42,359 bases of DNA from Planctomycetota bacterium (GTDB lineage Bacteria > Planctomycetota > Planctomycetia > Pirellulales > UBA1268): the NCBI GenBank assembly GCA_003669605.1, contig QWOP01000088.1, positions 1 to 42,359 on the forward strand. The letters are read 5' to 3'. This document shows positions 33,233 through 41,158 of the stretch, piece after piece. Both the position numbers and the translations under genes were made by a program. Position 1 is the stretch's first letter; each line of letters begins with the position of its first letter. The notes under the pieces were generated by a model. That model made no database searches. It had not been told where the DNA came from and saw nothing but the letters and a program-made list of their open reading frames with translations.

Positions 33233-35614
33233 ATGATCCCAGCCCAGCCAGACGTGATCGACCGGGTCGCCGCCCTTCTCCAACAGTTTGGGTTGGAGTT
33301 GGCGTTCGTCGATCCGGTGAGCGAGAGTGGACTGGCTGGCGTGACGATGTTGCTGGGCCAACTCGAGGACTCACTCGGCGAGGCGGATGACGTTCCGCAG
33401 CCGATCATCATGGGGATGATCGCCATCCGCAGATGGGTCGATGACCGGTTGGCCGCTGACGGCCAATTGACGGCCGACACCATCGTCCGCCTGCATCAGT
33501 GGCAGCCGTGGATGGTGGAGGCGGTAACGGCCTGGAGCCGTGGCTTGGCACCTCAGGTGGTGCCGGCAATCTGGTCGAAGGCGGTGTCGTCGTCGGTGTG
33601 GGGCGGAGCAGCAGACGATGGTCCGGCCGAGGTGCCCCTGACCCCCTCGCTACCCGCGGTGGTTCCTCCGCCGCCGCCGCACCAACCACCCGCCCCTCTC
33701 CAGGTGAAAGTCCTCTCCGCGCAGTCCCCTGCCGAGGCTGCCGAGCCGCCGCCAGCGGTGCCCGCCGCCATGTGGGTCGCCAGCGACGAATGCCAGGACG
33801 ACCAGCAGGTGGCGGTGCTCCCGGAGCAGGGCGATCCGGAGATGCTGCAGCTCTTCTGCGCGGAGGCCCACGACCTTCTCCACGAGATCGAGCAGGGGAT
33901 TCTCGTCCTCGAAGGCAACCCCACCGACAAGCCATCGCTTGACGCGCTGTTCCGTGCCTTCCACACCTTCAAAGGCAATGTCGGCGTCATCAAGCTGACC
34001 ACGCTTCAGCAGTTCACCCACGAGATGGAGTCGCTCCTCGATGCCGCCCGCAAGGGCCGGCTCATGCTGGGCAGAGCGTCGATCGGCCTGATCCTCGAAG
34101 GCGCCGATGTCCTCGAGCGGTATGTCACTGAGTTGGCGGAGCAACTTGCTGGCAACTTGCCGGGGCGGACGATCGGCCTGCCCATTCCCCGTTTGATCTC
34201 CCAGGCCAACGCCCTCCTTGCCGGTCGAACGCTGCCAACGGCGCCGTGCCCGACGCCCGCCCCACCGCCGGAAGTTCAGCCGTCTCGGGCTGATTCGCCC
34301 CCCCCAAGTTCTCTGGTCAACGAGCCGCCTCCAGCCCACCCAAACCTCGGCAGCGTTGCAGTTGGGCCCGCGGCGGCAGTTGCGACATCCCCCTCCGTGC
34401 CCCGGCCGCCGACCAAGCCCGCCGCGGCCACCCCGGCCGGTGTCGTCCGGGTCGATACCCTGAAACTTGACGGCCTCATCGATCTGGTGGGCGAGTTGGT
34501 GATCGCCCAGTCGATGGTCGTCCAGAATCCGGTCCTGGCGGCGATCGCCGATGCGCATCTCTCCCGCAGTCTTGGGCAGTTGCGGACGATCACCTCCGAT
34601 CTGCAGAAGACCGCGATGGCCTTGCGGATGGTGCCGGTGCGGGCAACCTTCCAGAAGATGTCGCGACTAGTCCGCGATCTGGCAGTGCAGCAGGGCAAGG
34701 AAATTCAGTTGGTCCTCGAGGGAGAGGAGACGGAACTCGACCGCGGTCTGGTTGAAGAACTGGGCGATCCGCTGGTCCACATGATCCGTAACTCCGCTGA
34801 CCACGGCATCGAACCGCCGGACGTCCGGGCGGCGGCCGGCAAGCCGCGGCAGGGCACGATCCGGCTGCGGGCTTTCCATCAGGGGGGCTTCATCGTCATC
34901 GAGATCGCCGACGACGGCCGCGGGCTCGACTCGGGCAGGATCCTCGCCAAGGCCATTGAACGGGGGCTGGTGACACGCGACGAGAACCTCGACCGCCGGC
35001 AGATCCACGATCTTATCTTCGCCCCGGGCTTTTCCACCGCCGAGAAGATCACCGACATCTCCGGCCGCGGCGTCGGTATGGATGTCGTGCGGCGGAACAT
35101 CGAGCGGCTCCGCGGCAAGATCGAGATCGACGCCGAGCCGGGGCGCGGCACCACGTTTACGATCTATCTTCCCCTCACACTGGCGATCATCGAAGGGGTG
35201 CTGGTGGGGGTTGGCGAGGAGCGGTTCGTGGTCCCGACGCTGTCTGTGCGGGAGTCGTTCCGTCCCCTGCCGGGGATGGTGACCACGGTGCAGGGGAAGG
35301 GGGAGGTGGTCAGCGTCCGCGGTCGACTGACGCCGTTGCTGCGATTGGGAAACCATTTCCGCATCCCCTGCCGGGCCCACAATCCCACCGAGGGCATCGT
35401 CGTCGTCATCGAGTCAGGGCAGGATGCCCGCTGTGTGTTCGTCGACGAACTGATCGGCAAGCAGGAGGTGGTGATCAAGAGCCTCGGCGACCTGTTTCGC
35501 AACCAGAACGATTTTGCCGGTGCGGCCATCCTGGGCGACGGCCGCGTAGGACTGATCCTTGACGTGAATGCGCTGGTCAAACTCCGGCACCGCGGCGGCG
35601 ACGCGGCTGCATGA
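33233..35614 (+). CDS. cheA: Chemotaxis-type histidine kinase CheA with atypical N-terminus
   Basis: A 793-residue cytoplasmic kinase that autophosphorylates under receptor control. Residues 1-115 are a helical domain I cannot name. A Pro-rich linker (about 130-195) leads to the phosphotransfer domain (about 200-310) with His244 in FHTFKGNVGVIKL. A second Pro-rich linker is followed by the dimerisation helices from residue 404 (RVDTLKLDGLIDLVGELVIA), the ATPase domain with N-box His516 in LVHMIRNSADHGIEP, DDGRGLD and FAPGFSTAEKITDISGRGVG, and a C-terminal CheW-like domain. The CheY/CheB-binding P2 domain is not recognisable, and phosphotransfer is internal, not N-terminal. ATG 33233 is chosen; a TTG at 33218 adds five residues. 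First gene of cheA-cheW-mcp-cheR-cheB. Confidence 0.93.
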   Translation: MIPAQPDVIDRVAALLQQFGLELAFVDPVSESGLAGVTMLLGQLEDSLGEADDVPQPIIMGMIAIRRWVDDRLAADGQLTADTIVRLHQWQPWMVEAVTAWSRGLAPQVVPAIWSKAVSSSVWGGAADDGPAEVPLTPSLPAVVPPPPPHQPPAPLQVKVLSAQSPAEAAEPPPAVPAAMWVASDECQDDQQVAVLPEQGDPEMLQLFCAEAHDLLHEIEQGILVLEGNPTDKPSLDALFRAFHTFKGNVGVIKLTTLQQFTHEMESLLDAARKGRLMLGRASIGLILEGADVLERYVTELAEQLAGNLPGRTIGLPIPRLISQANALLAGRTLPTAPCPTPAPPPEVQPSRADSPPPSSLVNEPPPAHPNLGSVAVGPAAAVATSPSVPRPPTKPAAATPAGVVRVDTLKLDGLIDLVGELVIAQSMVVQNPVLAAIADAHLSRSLGQLRTITSDLQKTAMALRMVPVRATFQKMSRLVRDLAVQQGKEIQLVLEGEETELDRGLVEELGDPLVHMIRNSADHGIEPPDVRAAAGKPRQGTIRLRAFHQGGFIVIEIADDGRGLDSGRILAKAIERGLVTRDENLDRRQIHDLIFAPGFSTAEKITDISGRGVGMDVVRRNIERLRGKIEIDAEPGRGTTFTIYLPLTLAIIEGVLVGVGEERFVVPTLSVRESFRPLPGMVTTVQGKGEVVSVRGRLTPLLRLGNHFRIPCRAHNPTEGIVVVIESGQDARCVFVDELIGKQEVVIKSLGDLFRNQNDFAGAAILGDGRVGLILDVNALVKLRHRGGDAAA

Positions 35615-35650
35615 TCCTCATTTTTTGTACACCCTTTTTCGGACACGTTT

Positions 35651-36181
35651 ATGAGTGAAGCCACCCCACCGCTGGCCGCCAGGCAGAACGGCCATGCCGT
35701 CGCCGAACCTGGCAAATACCTGACGTTCAAACTCGGCCATGAGTCGTACGGCATCCCTGTGCTCAAAGTGCGGGAGATCATCCGGCTGTGTCCCATCACG
35801 CTGGTCGCCAACATGCCGGCGCACGTCAAGGGGGTGATCAACCTCCGTGGCAAGGTGATCCCGCTGGTCGATCTGCGGACGAAATTCGGCCTCCCGGTGA
35901 CGCTCGACAATGAGCGGACCTGCATCGTGGTCACGCAGATCGCGTCAGCGTCCGGGGGTGCACGGCTGTATGGGATCATCGTCGACGGTGTCGAAGAGGT
36001 GGCCCATTTCACCGACGCCGATCTCGAGCCGACTCCTGATTTCGGCGGCGCGATCGACGCCCAATTCATCACCGGCATGGCCAAGGCGTCTGCCGGCGTG
36101 AAGATGCTTGTGGACCTCGACCGCATCTGGGCCGCTGACTGTGCGGCGCTCCCAGACCCCCGCCCTCCCCAGCCGGAATGA
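35651..36181 (+). CDS. cheW: Chemotaxis coupling protein CheW
   Basis: A 176-residue adaptor that connects receptor tips to CheA. The CheW fold is visible from residue 22: KYLTFKLGHESYGIPVLKVR, EIIRLCPITLVANMPAHVKG, VINLRGKVIPLVDLRTKFGL, TCIVVTQIASASGGARLYGI, IVDGVEEVAHFTDADLEPTP and FITGMAKASAGVKMLVDLDR. The first 20 residues are disordered. The start at 35651 lies 36 bases after the cheA stop in a T-rich patch (TTTTTTG and CTTTTT) without a clear ribosome site. The gene order places it between its two binding partners. Confidence 0.96.
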   Translation: MSEATPPLAARQNGHAVAEPGKYLTFKLGHESYGIPVLKVREIIRLCPITLVANMPAHVKGVINLRGKVIPLVDLRTKFGLPVTLDNERTCIVVTQIASASGGARLYGIIVDGVEEVAHFTDADLEPTPDFGGAIDAQFITGMAKASAGVKMLVDLDRIWAADCAALPDPRPPQPE

Positions 36182-36268
36182 AGGCCGCCGCCCAGGACGA
36201 CTCTGCCGATAGAGCCAGTTTTGCTTCCCACTCCTTGTCACTGATCCTCTCAACCCCCCGAAGCACCC

Positions 36269-37876
36269 ATGAGCACCTGGACCATTCCGCGGCGGATCAC
36301 GCTCGGCTATGCGGCCTTGATCCTGCTGTCGATCCTTCTCGGCCTGGTGGCGCTGTGGCGGATCAGCGCGATCAACCGCCAGGTGATCTTGCTGGCGACC
36401 AACACCGTGCCATCGGTGGCAACGCTCAGCGAAATCGTCAACACGGTCACCGCGTCTGGGCGGGCCGCACGGCGCTGCACCATGCTGGAGACTGCCTCCG
36501 ATCGCGCCACCGCGGAGAATGCCTACGCTGCAGCCAAGTCTACCGGCGACCGGAAGATGGAGGTGTATCAGAGCCTCATTTCCGACGACGAGGATCGGCG
36601 AATGTTCAACGACGCCCGGGATGCCCGGAAGGTCTACACCACGGCCGCCGATAAACTGGTGGCACTGTCGCGCGGGGAGAGCCGGGCCGAGGCGCAGGCC
36701 TTCCTGGCGTCGGATGTTGATCCGGCGCTCGAGAAGTGTATCCAAGCATTCATGGCCGACGTCGACTACAACGCCCAGTTGGCCGACACCGCCGCCCAGG
36801 ATGCCCAGGCAATCGTGGCGTCGAGTTACACCGCCATCGGCGCAAACCTCGCGTTGGCGACGCTCCTGGGAGGCATCATCGGCTGGCTCACCGTCCAGCG
36901 GACGCGGTCGGCACTGGGAGGGATCTCGGACTCACTGGAGTCTGGGGCGACCCACACCGCCACCGCGTCGAGTCAACTCACCTCCTCCAGCCAGTCGCTC
37001 GCCGAGGGCTGCAGTGAACAGGGCTCGTCGGTCGCCGAGACCAGCGCGGCCCTCGAGCAGATGTCGGTCATGATCCGCAGTACCTCTGATAATGCCGAGC
37101 GGGCCAAGGGCTTTGCCAACCAGGCCCGTCAGGCGGCCCAGCAGGGGGCCCAGACGATGGTCGAGATGAACACCGCCATGCAGGCCATTGAGGTCTCGAG
37201 CGCGGAGGTGGCGAAGATCGTGAAAAATATCGACGAGATCGCCTTCCAGACCAACATCCTGGCCCTCAATGCTGCCGTTGAAGCCGCCCGTGCCGGTGAG
37301 GCGGGGGCTGGGTTCGCCGTGGTGGCCGACGAGGTGCGGTCGCTGGCCCAGCGGAGCGCTGCCGCCGCCAAGGAGACAGCAGAAAAGATCGAGACCGCCA
37401 TCGCCAACAGCCGCCGTGGCTCCGCCAGTTGCGATAAGGTGGGGGAATCGCTGCACGAGATCGTCCAGAAGGTCGGCGCCGCCGATGGCCTCGTGGCGGA
37501 AATCTCCACCGCCGCCAGGGAGCAGGCTCAAGGGATCGAGCAGGTGGGGCTGGCGATGACGCAGATGGACAAGATCACGCAGTCCAACGCCTCGAGTGCC
37601 GCCGAGACCGCAAGCGCCGCCGAAGAGCTCAACAGCCAGGCGCGGAGTCTGCAGGATTTGGTCGTGCACCTCCGAGGGCTGGTCGGCTCGCAGGCTACAC
37701 ACCAATCGCTACCGGTCGCCCCCCATCGTCCTGCTGCGTTGCCAGTCAGAATGCCGTCTGCGGCTCGAACTGTGACCCGCGGTCGCGAGTCGAAGCGGGC
37801 GATTGGACACATCCCCATGCCTGTCCAGGGGGCCGCGTATGATGACCAGGAGGATAAGAACTTCAAGGACTTTTGA
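36269..37876 (+). CDS. Methyl-accepting chemotaxis protein
   Basis: A 535-residue receptor. Membrane helix 1 ([19 protein letters not shown], about 12-30) and helix 2 (about 188-208, [16 protein letters not shown]) flank a helical sensory domain of roughly 155 residues that looks like a four-helix bundle (4HB_MCP). Ligand unknown. After helix 2 there are only a few residues before the signalling helices, so a HAMP domain is absent or vestigial. The hairpin tip that binds CheA and CheW is canonical: [20 protein letters not shown], then [20 protein letters not shown]. After a linker the protein ends EDKNFKDF. This resembles the aromatic C-terminal pentapeptide (NWETF in E. coli) that tethers CheR and CheB, both encoded next. 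The start at 36269 gives a normal short N-terminus. Confidence 0.95.
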   Translation: MSTWTIPRRITLGYAALILLSILLGLVALWRISAINRQVILLATNTVPSVATLSEIVNTVTASGRAARRCTMLETASDRATAENAYAAAKSTGDRKMEVYQSLISDDEDRRMFNDARDARKVYTTAADKLVALSRGESRAEAQAFLASDVDPALEKCIQAFMADVDYNAQLADTAAQDAQAIVASSYTAIGANLALATLLGGIIGWLTVQRTRSALGGISDSLESGATHTATASSQLTSSSQSLAEGCSEQGSSVAETSAALEQMSVMIRSTSDNAERAKGFANQARQAAQQGAQTMVEMNTAMQAIEVSSAEVAKIVKNIDEIAFQTNILALNAAVEAARAGEAGAGFAVVADEVRSLAQRSAAAAKETAEKIETAIANSRRGSASCDKVGESLHEIVQKVGAADGLVAEISTAAREQAQGIEQVGLAMTQMDKITQSNASSAAETASAAEELNSQARSLQDLVVHLRGLVGSQATHQSLPVAPHRPAALPVRMPSAARTVTRGRESKRAIGHIPMPVQGAAYDDQEDKNFKDF

Positions 37877-37936
37877 TCGCCCTTGCCGCGGCGTCCATCC
37901 CCAGCCCTCCATCCATCCGCCGCCGGCAGTGCAGGT

Positions 37937-38782
37937 ATGCTCATCCCACCGGACGTCCCACTCTCGGCACGGGCATTCGAGTTTCTCACCAAGCTTGTCT
38001 ATGACCGGAGCCGCATCCGCCTGGGGCCCGATCGGCAGGCACTGGTGGCCAGCCGCTTGCGGCAGCGCGTGCAATCACTGGGGCTCTCTGATTATGAGGC
38101 CTACTGCAGCCTGCTGCGGGCACCGGAGGGGGAGGACGAGGTCGATGCCCTCATCGATCTGATCTCCACCAACCACACCCATTTCTTCCGTGAGCCGGCC
38201 CATTTCGAGCTTCTCTCCCGTCACATCCTTCCGCAGATGGCCGACGGGGTGCAGGGAACGCTGCGGCAGTTACGGTTCTGGTCGGCGGCGGCATCCTCTG
38301 GCGAGGAGACCTACTCGCTGGCCATCGTGTTGGCAGAGTTCTGCCGCAACCGCCCCTGGCTGCAATGGCACATCGACGCGTCTGATATCTCCCAGCGAAT
38401 GCTCCACCGCTGCCAGCAGGGGATCTACGAGGCGGACAAGGTCGAGTTACCTGTGCCGGAGTGGCGCGAACGCTATTTTCAGCGTGGCATCGGCGAGCGG
38501 GAGGGGTGCCTGCGGATCAAGCAGGAGCTCCGCCGGCATGTGAGCGTGCACTCCATCAATCTCTTCCAGGATGCCTATCCGGTCTCCCGCGGCCTGGATG
38601 TAATCTTCTGCAGGAACGTGATGATCTATTTCGACGTGCCATCACGGTCGCATCTGGTGGAGCGCCTCACCGACATGCTCGTACCGGGGGGCTATCTGTT
38701 TGTCGGACATTCCGAGAGTCTGATCGGCATCCGTCACGGCCTCACATCGGTGTGGCCGAGTGTCTACATCCGGCCGCAATGA
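37937..38782 (+). CDS. cheR: Chemotaxis receptor methyltransferase CheR
   Basis: CheR methylates receptor glutamates with S-adenosylmethionine for adaptation. The 281-residue protein has the helical N-terminal domain (FEFLTKLVYDRSRIRLGPDR, then LISTNHTHFFREPAHFELL), the cofactor site FWSAAASSGEETYSLAIVLA, DASDISQRMLHRCQQGIYEA, FCRNVMIYFD and GGYLFVGHSESL. The ATG at 37937 is chosen; a TTG at 37883 adds 18 Pro/Ser-rich residues. Its beta subdomain region (ERYFQRGIGEREGCLRIKQE, then LRRHVSVHSINLF) could bind the pentapeptide-like tail of the receptor encoded just upstream. Its stop overlaps an in-frame upstream ATG of cheB. Confidence 0.96.
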   Translation: MLIPPDVPLSARAFEFLTKLVYDRSRIRLGPDRQALVASRLRQRVQSLGLSDYEAYCSLLRAPEGEDEVDALIDLISTNHTHFFREPAHFELLSRHILPQMADGVQGTLRQLRFWSAAASSGEETYSLAIVLAEFCRNRPWLQWHIDASDISQRMLHRCQQGIYEADKVELPVPEWRERYFQRGIGEREGCLRIKQELRRHVSVHSINLFQDAYPVSRGLDVIFCRNVMIYFDVPSRSHLVERLTDMLVPGGYLFVGHSESLIGIRHGLTSVWPSVYIRPQ

Positions 38783-38799
38783 AGGCCGGGGAGGGCCAC

Positions 38800-39951
38800 A
38801 TGAGCAGCGCACAACCAAAGCGAATCCGTGTTCTGGTCGTCGACGACTCGGCGCTGGTCCGCAAGGCGATCACCGATGCGCTCTCGTTGGACCCCGACAT
38901 CGAGGTGGTGGGATCGGCCTGCGACCCGTATGTGGCTCGCGAGAAGATCATGCGGCTCGACCCAGACGTGCTCACGCTCGATCTGGAGATGCCACGCATG
39001 GATGGCCTGACCTTCCTGCGGATCCTCATGGAGCACCATCCGTTGCCGGTTGTGGTTGTCAGTTCGCTGACCCAGGCCGGTTCACAAGCGGCGCTGGATG
39101 CCATGGAGGCGGGGGCGGTCGACGTTCTCGCCAAGCCCGATGGCACGATGTCGGTGGGGGCGCTGGCCGGCCAACTGGCCTACCACGTCAAGGCGGCGGC
39201 AGCCTCCGGCCGTTTCTGCGATCTGGCGCGGCGACGGCGCAGCGCCCCGCCCACAGGTTCGGCGCCGGAATCTTCTGTATCAGCATCAGTGGCGCCGGTC
39301 CGTGCCCCGGCGCTACCTCCGGCCCCCCTGCCGCCGCCACACACCGGGCGGATCGATCCCCGGCAACTGATCGTCATCGGCGCCTCGACGGGTGGCGTCG
39401 AGGCCCTGCGGACGGTCCTTCCCATGCTGCCGACCGGCTTGCCGCCGATCGCCGTCGTCCAGCACATCTCCCCCTACTTCTCCAAGGCTGTCGCCACGCG
39501 GCTCGATTCGCTCAGTGCGCTGGATGTTCGTGAAGCAAGTGACGGCCTCGTGCTCACCAGCGGGATGTGTGTGATCGCTCCGGGCGACCATCACCTGACG
39601 GTGGTGTGGACCGGCGGATCGTACCGGGCGCGGATCCTGCAGAGCCCCCCGATCCACCACTGTCGGCCGAGCGTCGATGTGTTGTTTCGCTCTGCCGCGG
39701 AAACGGCCGGACCGTACACCATCGCCGCCCTGCTGACTGGGATGGGGTCCGACGGGGCCCTGGGTATGCAGGCCATCCGCCGAGCGGGGGGGCGGACGAT
39801 CGCCGAGCATGAAAAAACCTGCGTTGTTTACGGCATGCCGCGGGCGGCCGTCCAAGCCGGGGCCGTGGAGCAGGTGCTCCCTCTGCCGCAGATCGCCGAG
39901 GCAATCGTCCAGGCGGTGTCGGCGCGCCGGCCGACGGGTACGACGTTCTGA
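38800..39951 (+). CDS. cheB: Chemotaxis response regulator and protein-glutamate methylesterase CheB
   Basis: CheB removes receptor methyl groups when phosphorylated by CheA. In the 383-residue protein, residues 8-130 are a receiver: VLVVDDSALVRKAI, phospho-Asp61 in LTLDLEMPRMDGLT, VVVSSLTQAGSQAAL and VLAKPDG. A Pro/Ala linker follows, then the esterase domain with the catalytic triad Ser196 (VIGASTGGVEAL), His222 (VVQHISPYFSKA) and Asp318 (LLTGMGSDGALGM). The ATG at 38800 has GGGGAGGG closely upstream; the ATG at 38779 (MKAGEGHM) overlaps the cheR stop and is nearly as good. It is the only intact receiver protein in the cluster. No cheY or cheD follows. Confidence 0.96.
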   Translation: MSSAQPKRIRVLVVDDSALVRKAITDALSLDPDIEVVGSACDPYVAREKIMRLDPDVLTLDLEMPRMDGLTFLRILMEHHPLPVVVVSSLTQAGSQAALDAMEAGAVDVLAKPDGTMSVGALAGQLAYHVKAAAASGRFCDLARRRRSAPPTGSAPESSVSASVAPVRAPALPPAPLPPPHTGRIDPRQLIVIGASTGGVEALRTVLPMLPTGLPPIAVVQHISPYFSKAVATRLDSLSALDVREASDGLVLTSGMCVIAPGDHHLTVVWTGGSYRARILQSPPIHHCRPSVDVLFRSAAETAGPYTIAALLTGMGSDGALGMQAIRRAGGRTIAEHEKTCVVYGMPRAAVQAGAVEQVLPLPQIAEAIVQAVSARRPTGTTF

Positions 39952-39990
39952 CGCCGCCCGTGCCGGGATCTCGGTACCTGGTTTCGGGGG

Positions 39991-40019
39991 GCAAAATCGC
40001 CTTTTTGCAGGGTGCAAAA
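39991..40019. promoter_or_regulatory. Alternating GCAAAA/TTTTGC half-sites upstream of the SYLF gene
   Basis: GCAAAA (39991-39996), TTTTGC (40003-40008) and GCAAAA (40014-40019) alternate orientation. The right pair forms the perfect dyad TTTTGCA-GGG-TGCAAAA (40003-40019). It lies in the cheB to SYLF gap, 69 bases before the start at 40088, and could be an operator. The left pair could also form a small hairpin. Confidence 0.4.
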
Positions 40020-40087
40020 CTGGAATCGACCCGTGTCTGGGAAGCGGGGTACGCTTTCCTCGCACCCCCCCAGCAAAAGGATTCGCC

Positions 40088-41137
40088 ATGCTTCCCCCGG
40101 TCGCCCGCCATCTCTCCGCCGTGGCCAGCCTTGGATTCCTCCTCCTCTGTGCCGAAGCCTCTCTCGGCCAGTTCCCCACGCTGGCCCCGCAGCCGCAGTA
40201 CGCCCAGCCGCAGGCCTACGCCCAGCCGCAGTATGCCCAGCCGCAGGCCTACGCTCCGGCGCCGCTCTATGCCCCCTCCCAGCAGATCACCTCCGGCGAC
40301 CACGAGACGCAGACTGTCGTCGCTGCCCAACAGGCACTCGACCAATTCTTCGCGATCCCGATGGAGTCAGTGCCACCGGCCATGCTTCAGGTCGCGGAGG
40401 GAATCGCCATCTTCCCCAACATGATCAAGGGGGGCTTCATCCTCGGCGTCAATTATGGCAAAGGGGTCCTTCATGTCCGCAATCCAGACCGAACCTGGAG
40501 TCCGCCGGTGATGGTCACGATGGGTGGAGGCAGTATTGGTTTTCAGGCTGGAGTGCAGGCTGCCGACATCGTGCTGGTGTTTGCCACGCCGCGGAGTCTG
40601 CAGGGGATCATGAACGGTCAGAAGGTGACGCTCGGAGCCGATGCCTCGATCGCTGCTGGCCCGGTGGGCCGCTCCGCCAACGCCGCCACCGATCCCCGTC
40701 TGGGCGCTGAGATCTATTCCTATGCCCGCAGCCGGGGCTTGTTCCTCGGCGTCTCGCTCGGGGGGAGCGACATCTCGGTGGACCACAACGCCGACGCCAT
40801 GCTCTACGGGCGCTTCAACGTCTCGCCGGCGGATATCTTCTCACACCGTGGCATCGGTATCCGTCCGGAGGTGCAGATGTTGGTCGACGACCTCAACGCC
40901 AAGTCACGCCCGCAACTCGTGCAGGCGCCTGCCGCCATCGGAGCCGCCCCAGCGCAAGCCTTCACCCAGCCGGGACCGCAGGCCATCACCCCCTTTGGCG
41001 CCCCTGCTCCGGTTCCGCCTGCTCCCGTTCCGCTTCCTCCAGCACCGGTCGCGGCACCGCAACCGGTGGCCCCTGTCCCGCCGGCCGTCCCGCAAGCGGG
41101 CGCAAATCCGCCCCTGGTGCCGATCCAACAGCGGTGA
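40088..41137 (+). CDS. Exported SYLF (Ysc84-type) domain protein
   Basis: A 349-residue protein with a signal peptide (LSAVASLGFLLLCAEASLGQ), a repeat-rich stretch of YAQPQ and YAQPQA units, and a SYLF/Ysc84 domain (about residues 75-255): AQQALDQFFAIPMESVPPAM, LQVAEGIAIFPNMIKGGFIL, GVNYGKGVL, MVTMGGGSIGFQAGVQAADI, VLVFATPRSLQGIM, KVTLGADASIAAGPVGRSA and SYARSRGLFLGVSLGGSDIS. SYLF domains bind phosphoinositides or other membranes in eukaryotes; bacterial exported forms are common but their role is poorly known. The C-terminus is Pro/Ala/Val-rich and disordered. The ATG at 40088 immediately precedes the signal peptide. It is separated from cheB by 136 bases with possible operator half-sites, so is probably a separate transcript. 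Confidence 0.9.
   Translation: MLPPVARHLSAVASLGFLLLCAEASLGQFPTLAPQPQYAQPQAYAQPQYAQPQAYAPAPLYAPSQQITSGDHETQTVVAAQQALDQFFAIPMESVPPAMLQVAEGIAIFPNMIKGGFILGVNYGKGVLHVRNPDRTWSPPVMVTMGGGSIGFQAGVQAADIVLVFATPRSLQGIMNGQKVTLGADASIAAGPVGRSANAATDPRLGAEIYSYARSRGLFLGVSLGGSDISVDHNADAMLYGRFNVSPADIFSHRGIGIRPEVQMLVDDLNAKSRPQLVQAPAAIGAAPAQAFTQPGPQAITPFGAPAPVPPAPVPLPPAPVAAPQPVAPVPPAVPQAGANPPLVPIQQR
40199..40255. repeat. In-frame repeat coding for YAQPQ units
   Basis: A 33-base unit beginning TACGCCCAGCCGCAGGCC (40199-40231) is followed by a near-copy with one base change (40232-40255, incomplete). It codes for YAQPQAYAQPQ in the SYLF protein. Confidence 0.88.
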
Positions 41138-41158
41138 GCAACCGGCGGAGGGATCCCT

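Noticed and set aside
38461..38799. Longer CheB starting inside cheR
   Set aside because: The upstream part is an out-of-frame reading of conserved cheR codons; the receiver domain starts right after ATG 38800.
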